From: an uncultured Clostridium sp.
GTDB lineage: Bacteria; Bacillota; Clostridia; Lachnospirales; Anaerotignaceae
Assembly: GCA_947246775.1 (NCBI GenBank)
Contig: CAMXTM010000154.1
Location: 1 to 5,669, forward strand
Length of the DNA stretch: 5,669 bases
Direction of reading: 5' to 3'
Part shown: in pieces, positions 1-5,669 of the stretch
Position numbering within the stretch: the first letter of the stretch is position 1
Layout of the letters: every line of letters begins with the position of its first letter
Program-made: the position numbers and the translations under genes
The notes under the pieces: model-generated
Databases searched by the model: none
Told to the model about the DNA's origin: nothing
Seen by the model: the letters and a program-made list of their open reading frames with translations, nothing else

Positions 1-161
1 TAACTAGAGAAGCGACTATTTGTAACGATAATGGGATTGATGCCTATTTTCCAATCTTGCGTTGTATTACGACACTGGAGGAGGCAATGAATCCCGAGCT
101 TGCCAGACAAAACATGATAGAAACAGCAGAGCAAGTTTTTAGAATCTATGGTATAAAATAA
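1..161 (+). CDS. Glycerate kinase (GlxK/GarK family), C-terminal fragment
   Basis: This is the 3' end of a gene entering from the left edge. The frame begins with the codon at 3-5, runs 52 codons and stops with TAA at 159-161. The visible tail contains CNDNGIDAYFPILR followed by TLEEAMNPELARQNM and ends RIYGIK. The pattern N-x-G-I-D-A-x-F-x-I-L, then T-L-E-E-A and a closing amphipathic helix, is what I recall at the C-terminus of the GlxK/GarK glycerate kinases (about 380 residues), which phosphorylate D-glycerate to 2-phosphoglycerate in the cytoplasm and feed glycolysis. No ATP-binding or catalytic part is visible, so the assignment rests on tail similarity alone. G+C here is about 42%, higher than in the TRAP genes, but the sample is too small to argue transfer. 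Another kinase with a similar tail cannot be excluded. Confidence 0.7.
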   Translation, partial: TREATICNDNGIDAYFPILRCITTLEEAMNPELARQNMIETAEQVFRIYGIK

Positions 162-257
162 ATAGCAAAATGATATAAAAATAGCATAATATTATATAAA
201 TTAGATTAAATAATCTGTAAATAAAAGTAGAAATATATCGATATGAGTTTTTTTATA

Positions 258-297
258 AGAAATAAAAACTTAAAATAGCGATTTATTTCTATTTTTT
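258..297 (+). terminator. Weak AT-rich hairpin with T-run after the kinase gene
   Basis: The arms AGAAATAAA (258-266) and TTTATTTCT (282-290) are perfectly complementary over 9 bp with a 15-base loop, and six T residues follow at 292-297. The layout is that of an intrinsic terminator for the kinase gene, which stops about 100 bases upstream. The stem has a single G-C pair and the whole region is A/T-rich, so such an arrangement could arise by chance. Confidence 0.25.
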
Positions 298-832
298 ATT
301 GCGAATATAAAAAAGTAATGTAAATATTTTTAATAAATTTAGTATAAAATAGGTATTATTTATGTCTTATTTTGAAGATTTTTATGTTGAATTAAGTTTT
401 ATTTTAAGATGAATTTTACAAAAATAAATGTTGAAAATTTGATTATATAAAAATGAATAGGTGTTTGTTAAATATGCATATAAAAATAATAAAAATAGCA
501 ATAAATATATATAATATAACTAGTTTTTGGATAATAACGCACTATAATTGCGAAAAAAATACAAAAAAAGAAATAAAATAATGTTTTTAGTAAAAGAATT
601 GCACAAAAAGCAGCGATATAGATATTTTAAACAAATAATGATAGTAAACAATAGATTATTTTATGTAAAATATGCTTAAATCAATACATAATATTGTTGT
701 AGATGAAAAAATAAAGCATAACACGCCGTTTTTTGTGATAATTTTTGGCTGAAATACATTATAAAAACTAGTAATATTGTACAAGTGTTATCATTATAAA
801 AAAAACGAATTTTATAAAATGTGCTTTTTTTA

Positions 833-977
833 GGGGGGTGATTCAAAAATTATGTCGTTTATGAAGTGGTAAAAAATGGATTATTTCGGTATTTTAGTGA
901 AAAAAACGCCGAAAATTGAAAAAATACTAGACATTTTAAACAAACAATACTATACTGAATATGCCAATATTTATTAG
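833..977 (+). other. Shine-Dalgarno-like site with a broken small reading frame
   Basis: GGGGGGTGATT at 833-843 pairs with the 16S anti-Shine-Dalgarno end over about nine positions, with one G-U wobble, and lies 8 bases before an ATG at 852. That ATG opens only six codons (MSFMKW) before TAA at 870-872. The same frame resumes at an ATG at 876 and stays open for 33 codons to TAG at 975-977, giving a peptide that starts MDYFGILVKKTPKIEK and ends YTEYANIY. It could be a leader peptide, the decayed start of a lost gene, or chance in AT-rich DNA. I recognise no family. Confidence 0.2.
928..956 (+). promoter_or_regulatory. Candidate sigma-A-type promoter, possibly for dctPQM
   Basis: TAGACA (928-933, 5 of 6 to TTGACA) and TATACT (951-956, 5 of 6 to TATAAT) are separated by exactly 17 bases, the optimal spacing. 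This is the best-formed promoter I found between the kinase and dctP. If used, transcription would begin near 963 and leave a leader of about 400 bases before dctP, including the inverted repeat at 1249-1311. AT-rich DNA yields many promoter look-alikes, so this is a prediction only. Confidence 0.35.
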
Positions 978-1248
978 ATTTGTAATTTTACTAAGCATAT
1001 AGTAAATTATGACTAATAATATTCACTTTTTTCATTATTATTTTGACATAATGAAAATGGGCATAAAACTGTTAAAAATATTTAAAATATTGTGAATTAA
1101 ACTTAAAATTATGGTAATTTTAGATTTTATAACTGTAATATAGTTTATTTTATGGCATATTACTGCAATAAATATAATAAATAAAACACAGTATATTGGA
1201 CTAATAATTAGAGTATAAGCAACAAAAAAATAATATTTTTAGCAGTAT

Positions 1249-1311
1249 ATAACAGCATTTTCTTTTATAAAAATTGTAGGGTAATATAAATGGAACAGAA
1301 AATGCTGTTAT
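1249..1311. repeat. Perfect 15-bp inverted repeat just upstream of dctP
   Basis: ATAACAGCATTTTCT (1249-1263) is the exact reverse complement of AGAAAATGCTGTTAT (1297-1311), with 33 bases between the arms. Inside, TTTATA (1264-1269) can pair with TATAAA (1285-1290) if 1291-1296 bulges out, giving a longer interrupted stem. No T-run follows on either strand, so it is not a standard terminator. The right arm ends 40 bases before the dctP ribosome-binding site. As RNA it would be a hairpin in the dctP leader; as DNA it could be paired binding sites for a dimeric regulator or a small element's ends. Confidence 0.55.
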
Positions 1312-1365
1312 GATAAAAAATATGTATGTAGTAGTAAAAATATGAAATGTTGAGGAGGGAGTTGT

Positions 1366-2490
1366 ATGTTAAAAAGGAAAATTGCTTCTATATTGGCAAT
1401 TACGATGGTGCTGGGATTGTTTGGCTGTAGCTCTGATAGCGCAAATAATGATGGTGAAGCAGGGGAGAACAATGCAGCAGCACAGGGGTTTGTAGAAAAG
1501 AAAGTAGAGCCAGTCAATTTTGAATCTGGTGTAGAGTTAACAGATGACTGTTACCGTTTTATTTATGCATTAGGAAATGCGCCAGCAACGATTGATGCAG
1601 CGAAATATTTTAAAATGCGTTTAGAGCAAGAGAGTGGTGGCACATTAAGTTGTGACATTTATACTGATAATGTGTTGGGTAGTGAGAGAGAGCTTTTAGA
1701 GGGCTGTCAATTTGGTAATTATGATATTGTGTTGGCAACAAATGCGACAGTAGCTTCTTTTAGTCATGATATTTTCTGTATTGATATACCATGGTTGTTT
1801 GATAATAAGCAGCAGGTATATGAAGTATTAGATGGAGCATTAGGGGATAGATTGGGAGCAGGCTTGGAAGATGTAGGATTTAAAATGCTTCAATGGCAAG
1901 AAAATTCATTCCGTACTCTTTCTACAACAGATAGAGAAGTAAAGACAGTAGACGATTTAAAGGGATTAAAAATCCGTATTATGGAAAATGAATTGCAGTT
2001 GACACAGTGGAAAAACTATGGTGCAAATCCAACACCTATGGCTTTTACAGAGTTGTTTACAGCATTGCAACAAGGAACAGTAGATGGACAAGATAACGGT
2101 GCAGAATTAACATGGCAAACAAAATTCTGTGAAGTACAAAAATGTTATACTTATACAAAACATATTTATTCACCATATTTAATCTTGATGAGTAAAGAAA
2201 AATTTGATGGCTTGACACCAGAACAGCAAGAAATTGTATTAAAAGTTTCTGATGAAGCAGTTGCGTATGAAAGACAAAGATGTTCAGAGTATGAAGCAGT
2301 AGCATTGGAGAACATTAAAAATTATCCTGGTATGATTTATAATGAATTGACACCAGAAGCAGTAGAAGGATTTAAGGCAGCTTGTACAGGATTAAAAGAA
2401 TTGGCATATGAAAAAGTAGATGACCCTGAAGTAGTAGATTTGCTTTATAGTGAAGTAGAAAAAGCAAAAGAGAAGTTTCCATCAGAATAA
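1366..2490 (+). CDS. dctP: TRAP transporter substrate-binding lipoprotein DctP
   Basis: This is the extracytoplasmic solute receptor of a TRAP (tripartite ATP-independent periplasmic) transporter; it captures an organic acid and hands it to DctQM. The 374-residue length is normal for the family with a linker. A basic hydrophobic signal peptide ends in the lipobox LFGC (18-21), so C21 should be lipidated and anchor it to the outer membrane face. Residues 22-50 form a Ser/Asn/Ala-rich linker. The DctP fold follows, with GSERELLEG (105-113), FRTLSTTDREVKTVDDLKGL (182-201) and KIRIMEN (202-208). R204 is in the place of the arginine that binds the ligand carboxylate in this family. NPTPMAFTELFTALQQGTVD (221-240) is also typical. 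Eight further cysteines are present, which is unusual for an exported protein. GAGGAGGGA at 1352-1360 fixes the ATG start. It is the first gene of dctPQM. The ligand is not predictable from sequence; dicarboxylates, sugar acids and sialic acid are all family substrates. Confidence 0.95.
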   Translation: MLKRKIASILAITMVLGLFGCSSDSANNDGEAGENNAAAQGFVEKKVEPVNFESGVELTDDCYRFIYALGNAPATIDAAKYFKMRLEQESGGTLSCDIYTDNVLGSERELLEGCQFGNYDIVLATNATVASFSHDIFCIDIPWLFDNKQQVYEVLDGALGDRLGAGLEDVGFKMLQWQENSFRTLSTTDREVKTVDDLKGLKIRIMENELQLTQWKNYGANPTPMAFTELFTALQQGTVDGQDNGAELTWQTKFCEVQKCYTYTKHIYSPYLILMSKEKFDGLTPEQQEIVLKVSDEAVAYERQRCSEYEAVALENIKNYPGMIYNELTPEAVEGFKAACTGLKELAYEKVDDPEVVDLLYSEVEKAKEKFPSE

Positions 2491-2512
2491 ATAGGGGAAG
2501 GGGAGTAAAAGT

Positions 2513-3001
2513 ATGAAGTTTTTAAATGAGCATTTAGAAGAATTTTTTATTATTCCGTTGATGTTTGCAATGAGTATTATTATATTTATACAGGTAGTTA
2601 TGAGATATGCTTTTCAAAATTCTTTAACATGGTCTGAAGAATTGGCAAGATATTTGTTTGTGTGGTTGGTATATTTTGCAGTAAGCTATACTGCACGTAG
2701 AGAAAAACATATTAGAATTGATGCAGCGATAAACATTTATCCAAAGGCAATTCGTCCTTATATTGAGATATTGAGTGAAATTATTGTTTTTGCATTTGCT
2801 GTTTTTATTGCCATTACAGGCGTAACAGTATATCAAAAAATCACATGGAGCGGTCAAGTTTCTCCGGCTATTGGCTTGCCTATGCAGTTTGTTTATGCAG
2901 CACCATTGATTGGATTTATATTAACAGCAATTCGCCAACTGCAATGTATCTTTAGAAAAATTAAAAATTTGGGCAAGATAGAGGAGGTAGATGAGTTATG
3001 A
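2513..3001 (+). CDS. dctQ: TRAP transporter small membrane subunit DctQ
   Basis: DctQ is the four-helix membrane subunit that pairs with DctM in TRAP transporters and helps dock the loaded receptor. At 162 residues it has the usual length. Hydrophobic stretches lie at about 11-31, 44-60, 86-106 and 123-143. The family signature is clear: a polar N-x-x-x-W-x-E-E-x-x-R block at N37, W40, E42-E43 and R46 between helices one and two, followed by the basic stretch ARREKHIRID (61-70). The tail after residue 145 is charged and presumably cytoplasmic. The start follows dctP by 22 bases, with GGGGAG at 2500-2505 seven bases before the ATG. Its stop codon overlaps the dctM start, so the two subunits are almost certainly translationally coupled. 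Confidence 0.93.
   Translation: MKFLNEHLEEFFIIPLMFAMSIIIFIQVVMRYAFQNSLTWSEELARYLFVWLVYFAVSYTARREKHIRIDAAINIYPKAIRPYIEILSEIIVFAFAVFIAITGVTVYQKITWSGQVSPAIGLPMQFVYAAPLIGFILTAIRQLQCIFRKIKNLGKIEEVDEL
2981..3001 (+). promoter_or_regulatory. dctM ribosome-binding site and dctQ/dctM ATGA overlap
   Basis: GAGGAGGT at 2981-2988 lies inside the last codons of dctQ, nine bases before the dctM ATG at 2998. That ATG shares bases with the dctQ TGA stop (2999-3001), forming ATGA. Ribosomes ending dctQ can restart on dctM, which would keep the two membrane subunits near equal amounts. Confidence 0.85.
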
Positions 3002-4287
3002 CAGGTAGTATTGCATTAGTTGTATTTCTTACATTGATAGTCTGTCTTGTGTTAACAGTACCAATTGGTTTTTCATTGGGTATTGCTTCGTTGGCATACA
3101 TATTATATACAAAGCAGTTAACATTTGGATTTATTGCACAAAACTTAGTAACAGGCTGTGACTCATTCCCTATTATGGCGATACCATTTTTTGTATTTGC
3201 GGGTGAATTGATGGGCGGCGGCGGCATTTCTCGCCGTTTGCTGAATGTAGCAAATGTATTTTTTGGTAGAATTAGAGGCGGTCTTGCCATTGTAACTGTT
3301 GTTGTATGTATGTTTTTTGCAGCAATTTCTGGTTCTGGCCCAGCAACAGTAGCGGCAGTAGGTGGTATGGTTGTACCTACTATGATGAAACAAGGCTATG
3401 ATAGAAAGTTTGTGCTTGCACTGATTGCGGCAGCAGGTTCTATCGGTGTTATCATTCCTCCTAGTATTCCTATGGTTGTTTATAGTGTTACAACAAATAG
3501 TTCAGTTAGTAAATTGTTTTTAGCAGGATTTGTTCCAGGTATATTGATAGGTTTGGTATTGATAGGTTATTCTTATTTCTTTGCAGTAAGTCATGGCTAT
3601 AAAGGCGATGATGAGCCATTTAGCTCTAAAAAAGCAATTAAAGAAGTAAAAGATAGTATATGGGCATTGCTTTCCCCAGTTATTATATTGGGTGGTATTT
3701 ATGGTGGTATTTTTACACCAACAGAGGCAGCGGCTGTATCTGTTATCTATAGTTTGATTATTGGTTGTTTAGTATATAAAGAATTGGATTTAAAACAACT
3801 TATGGTTGTAACAAAAAATGCTTGTGAAACAACAGCAACGATATTGATTGTTATTGGCTGTGCGGCTGGTTTTTCAAAGGTGTTGACATTGGGACGTATT
3901 CCTACTACAGTTGCGACATTCTTGACAACAATGACAGATAGTAAAATATTGATATTGTTGCTCATCAATGTATTGTTGCTGATTGTTGGTTGCTTTATGG
4001 AAACATTGTGTGCCATTATGATATTAGCACCAATTCTTTTCCCAGTTGTAACTGCTTTGGGAGTAGATGTAACACACTTTGGTATTATTATGGTTGTAAA
4101 CTTGGCGATTGGATTTATTACACCACCTTTAGGCGTAAACTTGTTTGTAGCCTCACGTGTAGGAGAGACAACGCTAGATGATGTTATAAAGGGTATTATA
4201 CCTTTCTTAGTTGTTATGATTGTGGTATTGTTAGCAATCACATATGTTCCAGCGATTTCTATGTTACTACCAAACTTATTAGGATAA
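2998..4287 (+). CDS. dctM: TRAP transporter large membrane subunit DctM
   Basis: DctM is the transport-channel subunit of the TRAP system, an ion-gradient-driven secondary importer of the ion transporter superfamily. The 429-residue length and near-continuous hydrophobic segments fit the usual layout of about a dozen helices plus re-entrant hairpins. Family motifs occur in order: PFFVFAGELM (63-72), SGSGPATVAAVGGMVVPTM (111-129), GSIGVIIPPSIPMVVYS (147-163), GGIYGGIFTPTEAAAV (232-247) and GFITPPLGVNLFVAS (372-386). The SGSGPAT and TPPLGVN blocks lie in the two repeated halves that form the substrate and sodium sites in characterised relatives. The loop at 200-220 is the longest polar segment. 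It closes the dctPQM operon and is followed within 20 bases by a strong terminator hairpin. I see no truncation or frameshift. Confidence 0.96.
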   Translation: MTGSIALVVFLTLIVCLVLTVPIGFSLGIASLAYILYTKQLTFGFIAQNLVTGCDSFPIMAIPFFVFAGELMGGGGISRRLLNVANVFFGRIRGGLAIVTVVVCMFFAAISGSGPATVAAVGGMVVPTMMKQGYDRKFVLALIAAAGSIGVIIPPSIPMVVYSVTTNSSVSKLFLAGFVPGILIGLVLIGYSYFFAVSHGYKGDDEPFSSKKAIKEVKDSIWALLSPVIILGGIYGGIFTPTEAAAVSVIYSLIIGCLVYKELDLKQLMVVTKNACETTATILIVIGCAAGFSKVLTLGRIPTTVATFLTTMTDSKILILLLINVLLLIVGCFMETLCAIMILAPILFPVVTALGVDVTHFGIIMVVNLAIGFITPPLGVNLFVASRVGETTLDDVIKGIIPFLVVMIVVLLAITYVPAISMLLPNLLG

Positions 4288-4301
4288 TAGAATAATAAAA
4301 T

Positions 4302-4337
4302 AAAAATGCGAAAAGTTAAAATCTTTTCGCATTTTTT
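4302..4337. terminator. Intrinsic terminator after dctM, probably bidirectional
   Basis: The arms AAAAATGCGAAAAG (4302-4315) and CTTTTCGCATTTTT (4323-4336) form a perfect 14-bp stem with a 7-base loop. The T-run at 4332-4337 serves the + strand, ending dctPQM 14 bases after its stop. The A-run at 4302-4306, with more A/T before it, gives a matching U-tract for transcripts arriving from the minus-strand chemoreceptor gene. Confidence 0.88.
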
Positions 4338-4388
4338 GTACCCAACTTTTATTATTTTGTTTTACCCTATCAACTTTTCTTATTGTGT

Positions 4389-4444
4389 AAATAAAGTATT
4401 TTACAAGCAGCATAAGCTGATTGCAAATACTTTATTTTTTATTT
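4389..4444. terminator. Second long hairpin next to the chemoreceptor stop
   Basis: AAATAAAGTATTT (4389-4401) and AAATACTTTATTT (4425-4437) pair perfectly over 13 bp. The inner part can continue as CAA/TTG (4404-4406 with 4421-4423) and CAGC/GCTG (4408-4411 with 4416-4419) around an ATAA loop, separated by small mismatches. It begins just after the minus-strand stop at 4444-4446. A T-rich run follows on the + strand (4435-4445), so it may back up the dctM terminator; on the minus strand the U-tract is poorer. It probably helps insulate the two convergent genes. Confidence 0.65.
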
Positions 4445-5669
4445 TAGTACATATTCAAATCATCACGGAAGTTGCTAGCATCTTGCAGTTTAAATTGACC
4501 AACCATTTGTTTCATCATTTGCGCCTGACCAGAAAGTTCTTCACTTGCTGCGGCACTTTGTTCTGCTGTTGCACTGTTTGTTTGGACAACACTGGCAATT
4601 TGATCCATTCCTGTTGTTACTTGAGAGATAGAATTTGCTTGTTCTATTGTAGCGGTGGAAATTTTTCCAACCAATTCTACAACTTCGTTTACACTTTCGA
4701 CTGCTTCAGAAAGATATTGAGCAGTAGTATCTGCAATTTTTGTTCCTTTTTCTACTAAACTCATGGAGCGTTCAATTAAAGTAGCTGTATTTTTGCTTGC
4801 ATCAGCACTTTTTGAGGCTAAATTTCTAACTTCATCTGCAACAACAGCAAAACCTTTTCCCGCCGTACCTGCACGAGCAGCTTCTACAGAAGCATTGATT
4901 GCTAATATATTTGTTTGGAAAGCGATGTCTTCAATTGTTTTAATTTTTTTACCAATTTCGCTGGAGCTTTGGCTAATTTCACGGATAGAGTCAATCATTT
5001 GTACCATTTGTTCGTTGCTTTCTATCATTTGTGTACCAGCAGCTTCTGCTTTGTCACTTGCAGATTTAGCATTGTCTGCTGTACCTTGTACTTGGTGAGA
5101 AATATCATTGATTGTAGCAGCTAATTCTTGTACTGCACTTGCTTGTTCTGTAGAGCCTTGAGAAAGCGCTTGCGCACCAGAGGAAACTTGTTCACTGCCT
5201 GCGGAAACTTGGTCAGCAGAAATATTAATTTGATTTAGGGCGACACTTAATTTTCTATGTAGTTTGCGCATAGAAAGTTTTATATTTTCGAAATCACCAA
5301 TATAACTTTCTTCTGCTTTTGTACGAACATCAAAATTGCCCTCTGCCATTTCACCAAGAATATGGTCAATATCTTCTACAATAATTCTTAAATTGTATGT
5401 CATAGCAGCAAATGTGTTTGTCAAAATGCCAATTTCGTCTTCAGATTCTGAAGTAAGTTCTACATTCAAATCGCCATGTGCAATATTTTGTGCTGCGTCT
5501 ACAACACCTTGTAATGGTTTTAAGATACGTGTTACAAGTGTAATAATGGTTAATATAATAACAAATAATGCAATAGCAGATAAAATTACCATTAAAACAG
5601 CAGTAGTTTGTACCATTGCAGTAATGTCGCTTACATTGATTGCAGTTAATGACCACCAAGTTTCACTGC
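4444..5669 (-). CDS. Methyl-accepting chemotaxis protein, N-terminus beyond the window
   Basis: This is a membrane chemoreceptor that signals through CheA/CheW to the flagellar motor. The window shows the last 407 codons, and the frame is open to the right edge; an internal ATG at 5616 is not the start. In visible numbering, residues 1-17 include ETWWSLTAI, resembling the end of an extracellular dCache sensor. A membrane helix (about 24-46) follows, then HAMP (47-100), then a second HAMP-like stretch (101-151) with [10 protein letters not shown] and YIGDFENIK, and the long signalling coiled coil. Its hairpin tip, 245-284, carries [18 protein letters not shown] and [15 protein letters not shown], the invariant MCP region. 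About 125 residues flank the tip on each side, closest to the 36-heptad class by eye. A methylation-type site, ASEELSGQA, lies near 374-382. The C-terminus (RDDLNMY) lacks a CheR-docking pentapeptide. It converges on dctPQM. Confidence 0.95.
   Translation of the reverse strand, partial: SETWWSLTAINVSDITAMVQTTAVLMVILSAIALFVIILTIITLVTRILKPLQGVVDAAQNIAHGDLNVELTSESEDEIGILTNTFAAMTYNLRIIVEDIDHILGEMAEGNFDVRTKAEESYIGDFENIKLSMRKLHRKLSVALNQINISADQVSAGSEQVSSGAQALSQGSTEQASAVQELAATINDISHQVQGTADNAKSASDKAEAAGTQMIESNEQMVQMIDSIREISQSSSEIGKKIKTIEDIAFQTNILAINASVEAARAGTAGKGFAVVADEVRNLASKSADASKNTATLIERSMSLVEKGTKIADTTAQYLSEAVESVNEVVELVGKISTATIEQANSISQVTTGMDQIASVVQTNSATAEQSAAASEELSGQAQMMKQMVGQFKLQDASNFRDDLNMY

Larger units (their letters stand above)
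162..1365. other. Long AT-rich intergenic region upstream of dctP
   Basis: About 1.2 kb separates the kinase stop from the dctP start. Sampled 60-base lines hold 8 to 14 G or C, roughly 13-23%, far below the flanking genes. I found no reading frame of gene length on either strand and no tRNA, rRNA or recognisable riboswitch. It does contain a weak hairpin with a T-run (258-297), two adenine runs of seven at 553-559 and 563-569 spaced ten bases apart (possible intrinsic bend), a few frames of 32-35 codons near 474-679, a Shine-Dalgarno-like site with a broken frame (833-977), a promoter candidate (928-956) and a perfect inverted repeat (1249-1311). It may be a regulatory region, a decayed gene, or both; the sequence alone does not decide. 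Confidence 0.8.

Noticed and set aside
203..216. Short palindrome AGATTAAATAATCT after the kinase stop
   Set aside because: The stem is only six A/T-rich pairs with a two-base gap and no T-run follows, so it is not a credible terminator.
543..548. Perfect TATAAT as a -10 element
   Set aside because: No acceptable -35 lies 16-18 bases upstream and there is no extended -10 motif; such hexamers are expected in this AT-rich DNA.
162..700. Recurring AAATAGC-type words, considered as CRISPR or iteron repeats
   Set aside because: The words are short, irregularly spaced and AT-rich; there is no constant spacer length or longer repeat unit.
1043..1069. Perfect TTGACA as a promoter -35 element
   Set aside because: The only -10-like hexamer downstream (TAAAAC at 1064-1069) is poor and the spacing is 15, so it is weaker than the 928-956 candidate.
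3208..3236. Local GC-rich run with repeated GGC units
   Set aside because: It simply encodes the glycine stretch MGGGGISRR within dctM, a loop position where related proteins are also glycine-rich.
3747..4241. A 164-codon open frame on the minus strand inside dctM
   Set aside because: It lies wholly antisense to well-conserved dctM motifs and has a low-complexity Thr/Ile/Asn/Val-rich composition typical of a reverse-strand shadow.
4306..4758. A 150-codon open frame on the plus strand opposite the chemoreceptor
   Set aside because: It starts inside the terminator hairpin, has no ribosome-binding site, and is Cys/Phe-rich as expected for antisense of an MCP coiled coil.
4763..5098. A 111-codon plus-strand frame opposite the MCP signalling tip
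   Set aside because: It is antisense to the most conserved part of the receptor and resembles no family.
5614..5616. ATG as the start of the chemoreceptor
   Set aside because: The frame stays open to the window edge with 17 more codons that look like the end of a sensor domain; starting here would leave a receptor with no sensor.

Overview
The window comes from a low-GC, probably strictly anaerobic Firmicute. Codon choice is AT-rich (TTA/TTG leucine, AGA arginine, GCA alanine), Shine-Dalgarno sites are strong (GAGGAGGGA, GGAGGT), and the binding protein is a lipoprotein. The style of the chemoreceptor suggests Clostridia, perhaps Lachnospiraceae-like, but this is an impression and not a placement.

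Layout: (1) 1-161, + strand, the last 52 codons of a gene that best fits a GlxK/GarK-type glycerate kinase. (2) 162-1365, about 1.2 kb without a convincing gene and extremely AT-rich (about 13-23% G+C in the lines I counted). It holds a weak terminator-like hairpin, a good sigma-A-like promoter candidate, a Shine-Dalgarno-like site with a broken small reading frame, and a perfect 15-bp inverted repeat just before dctP. (3) 1366-4287, + strand, a compact three-gene TRAP transporter operon: dctP (binding lipoprotein), dctQ (small membrane subunit) and dctM (large membrane subunit), with a 22-nt gap and then an ATGA overlap. (4) 4288-4443, a convergent intergenic region with two long hairpins that can serve as bidirectional terminators. 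(5) 4444-5669, - strand, the C-terminal part of a methyl-accepting chemotaxis protein whose N-terminal sensor lies beyond the right edge.

Working together: DctP captures an organic acid outside the membrane and DctQM imports it using an ion gradient. The substrate cannot be read from the sequence. The upstream glycerate kinase makes sugar-acid or glycerate catabolism a reasonable guess, but the 1.2-kb gap argues against one shared transcript. The facing chemoreceptor might sense a related nutrient; only its position suggests this.

I see no clearly new biological system. The items most worth a second look are the long AT-rich leader of the TRAP operon, its inverted repeat, and the broken small frame behind a strong ribosome-binding site.
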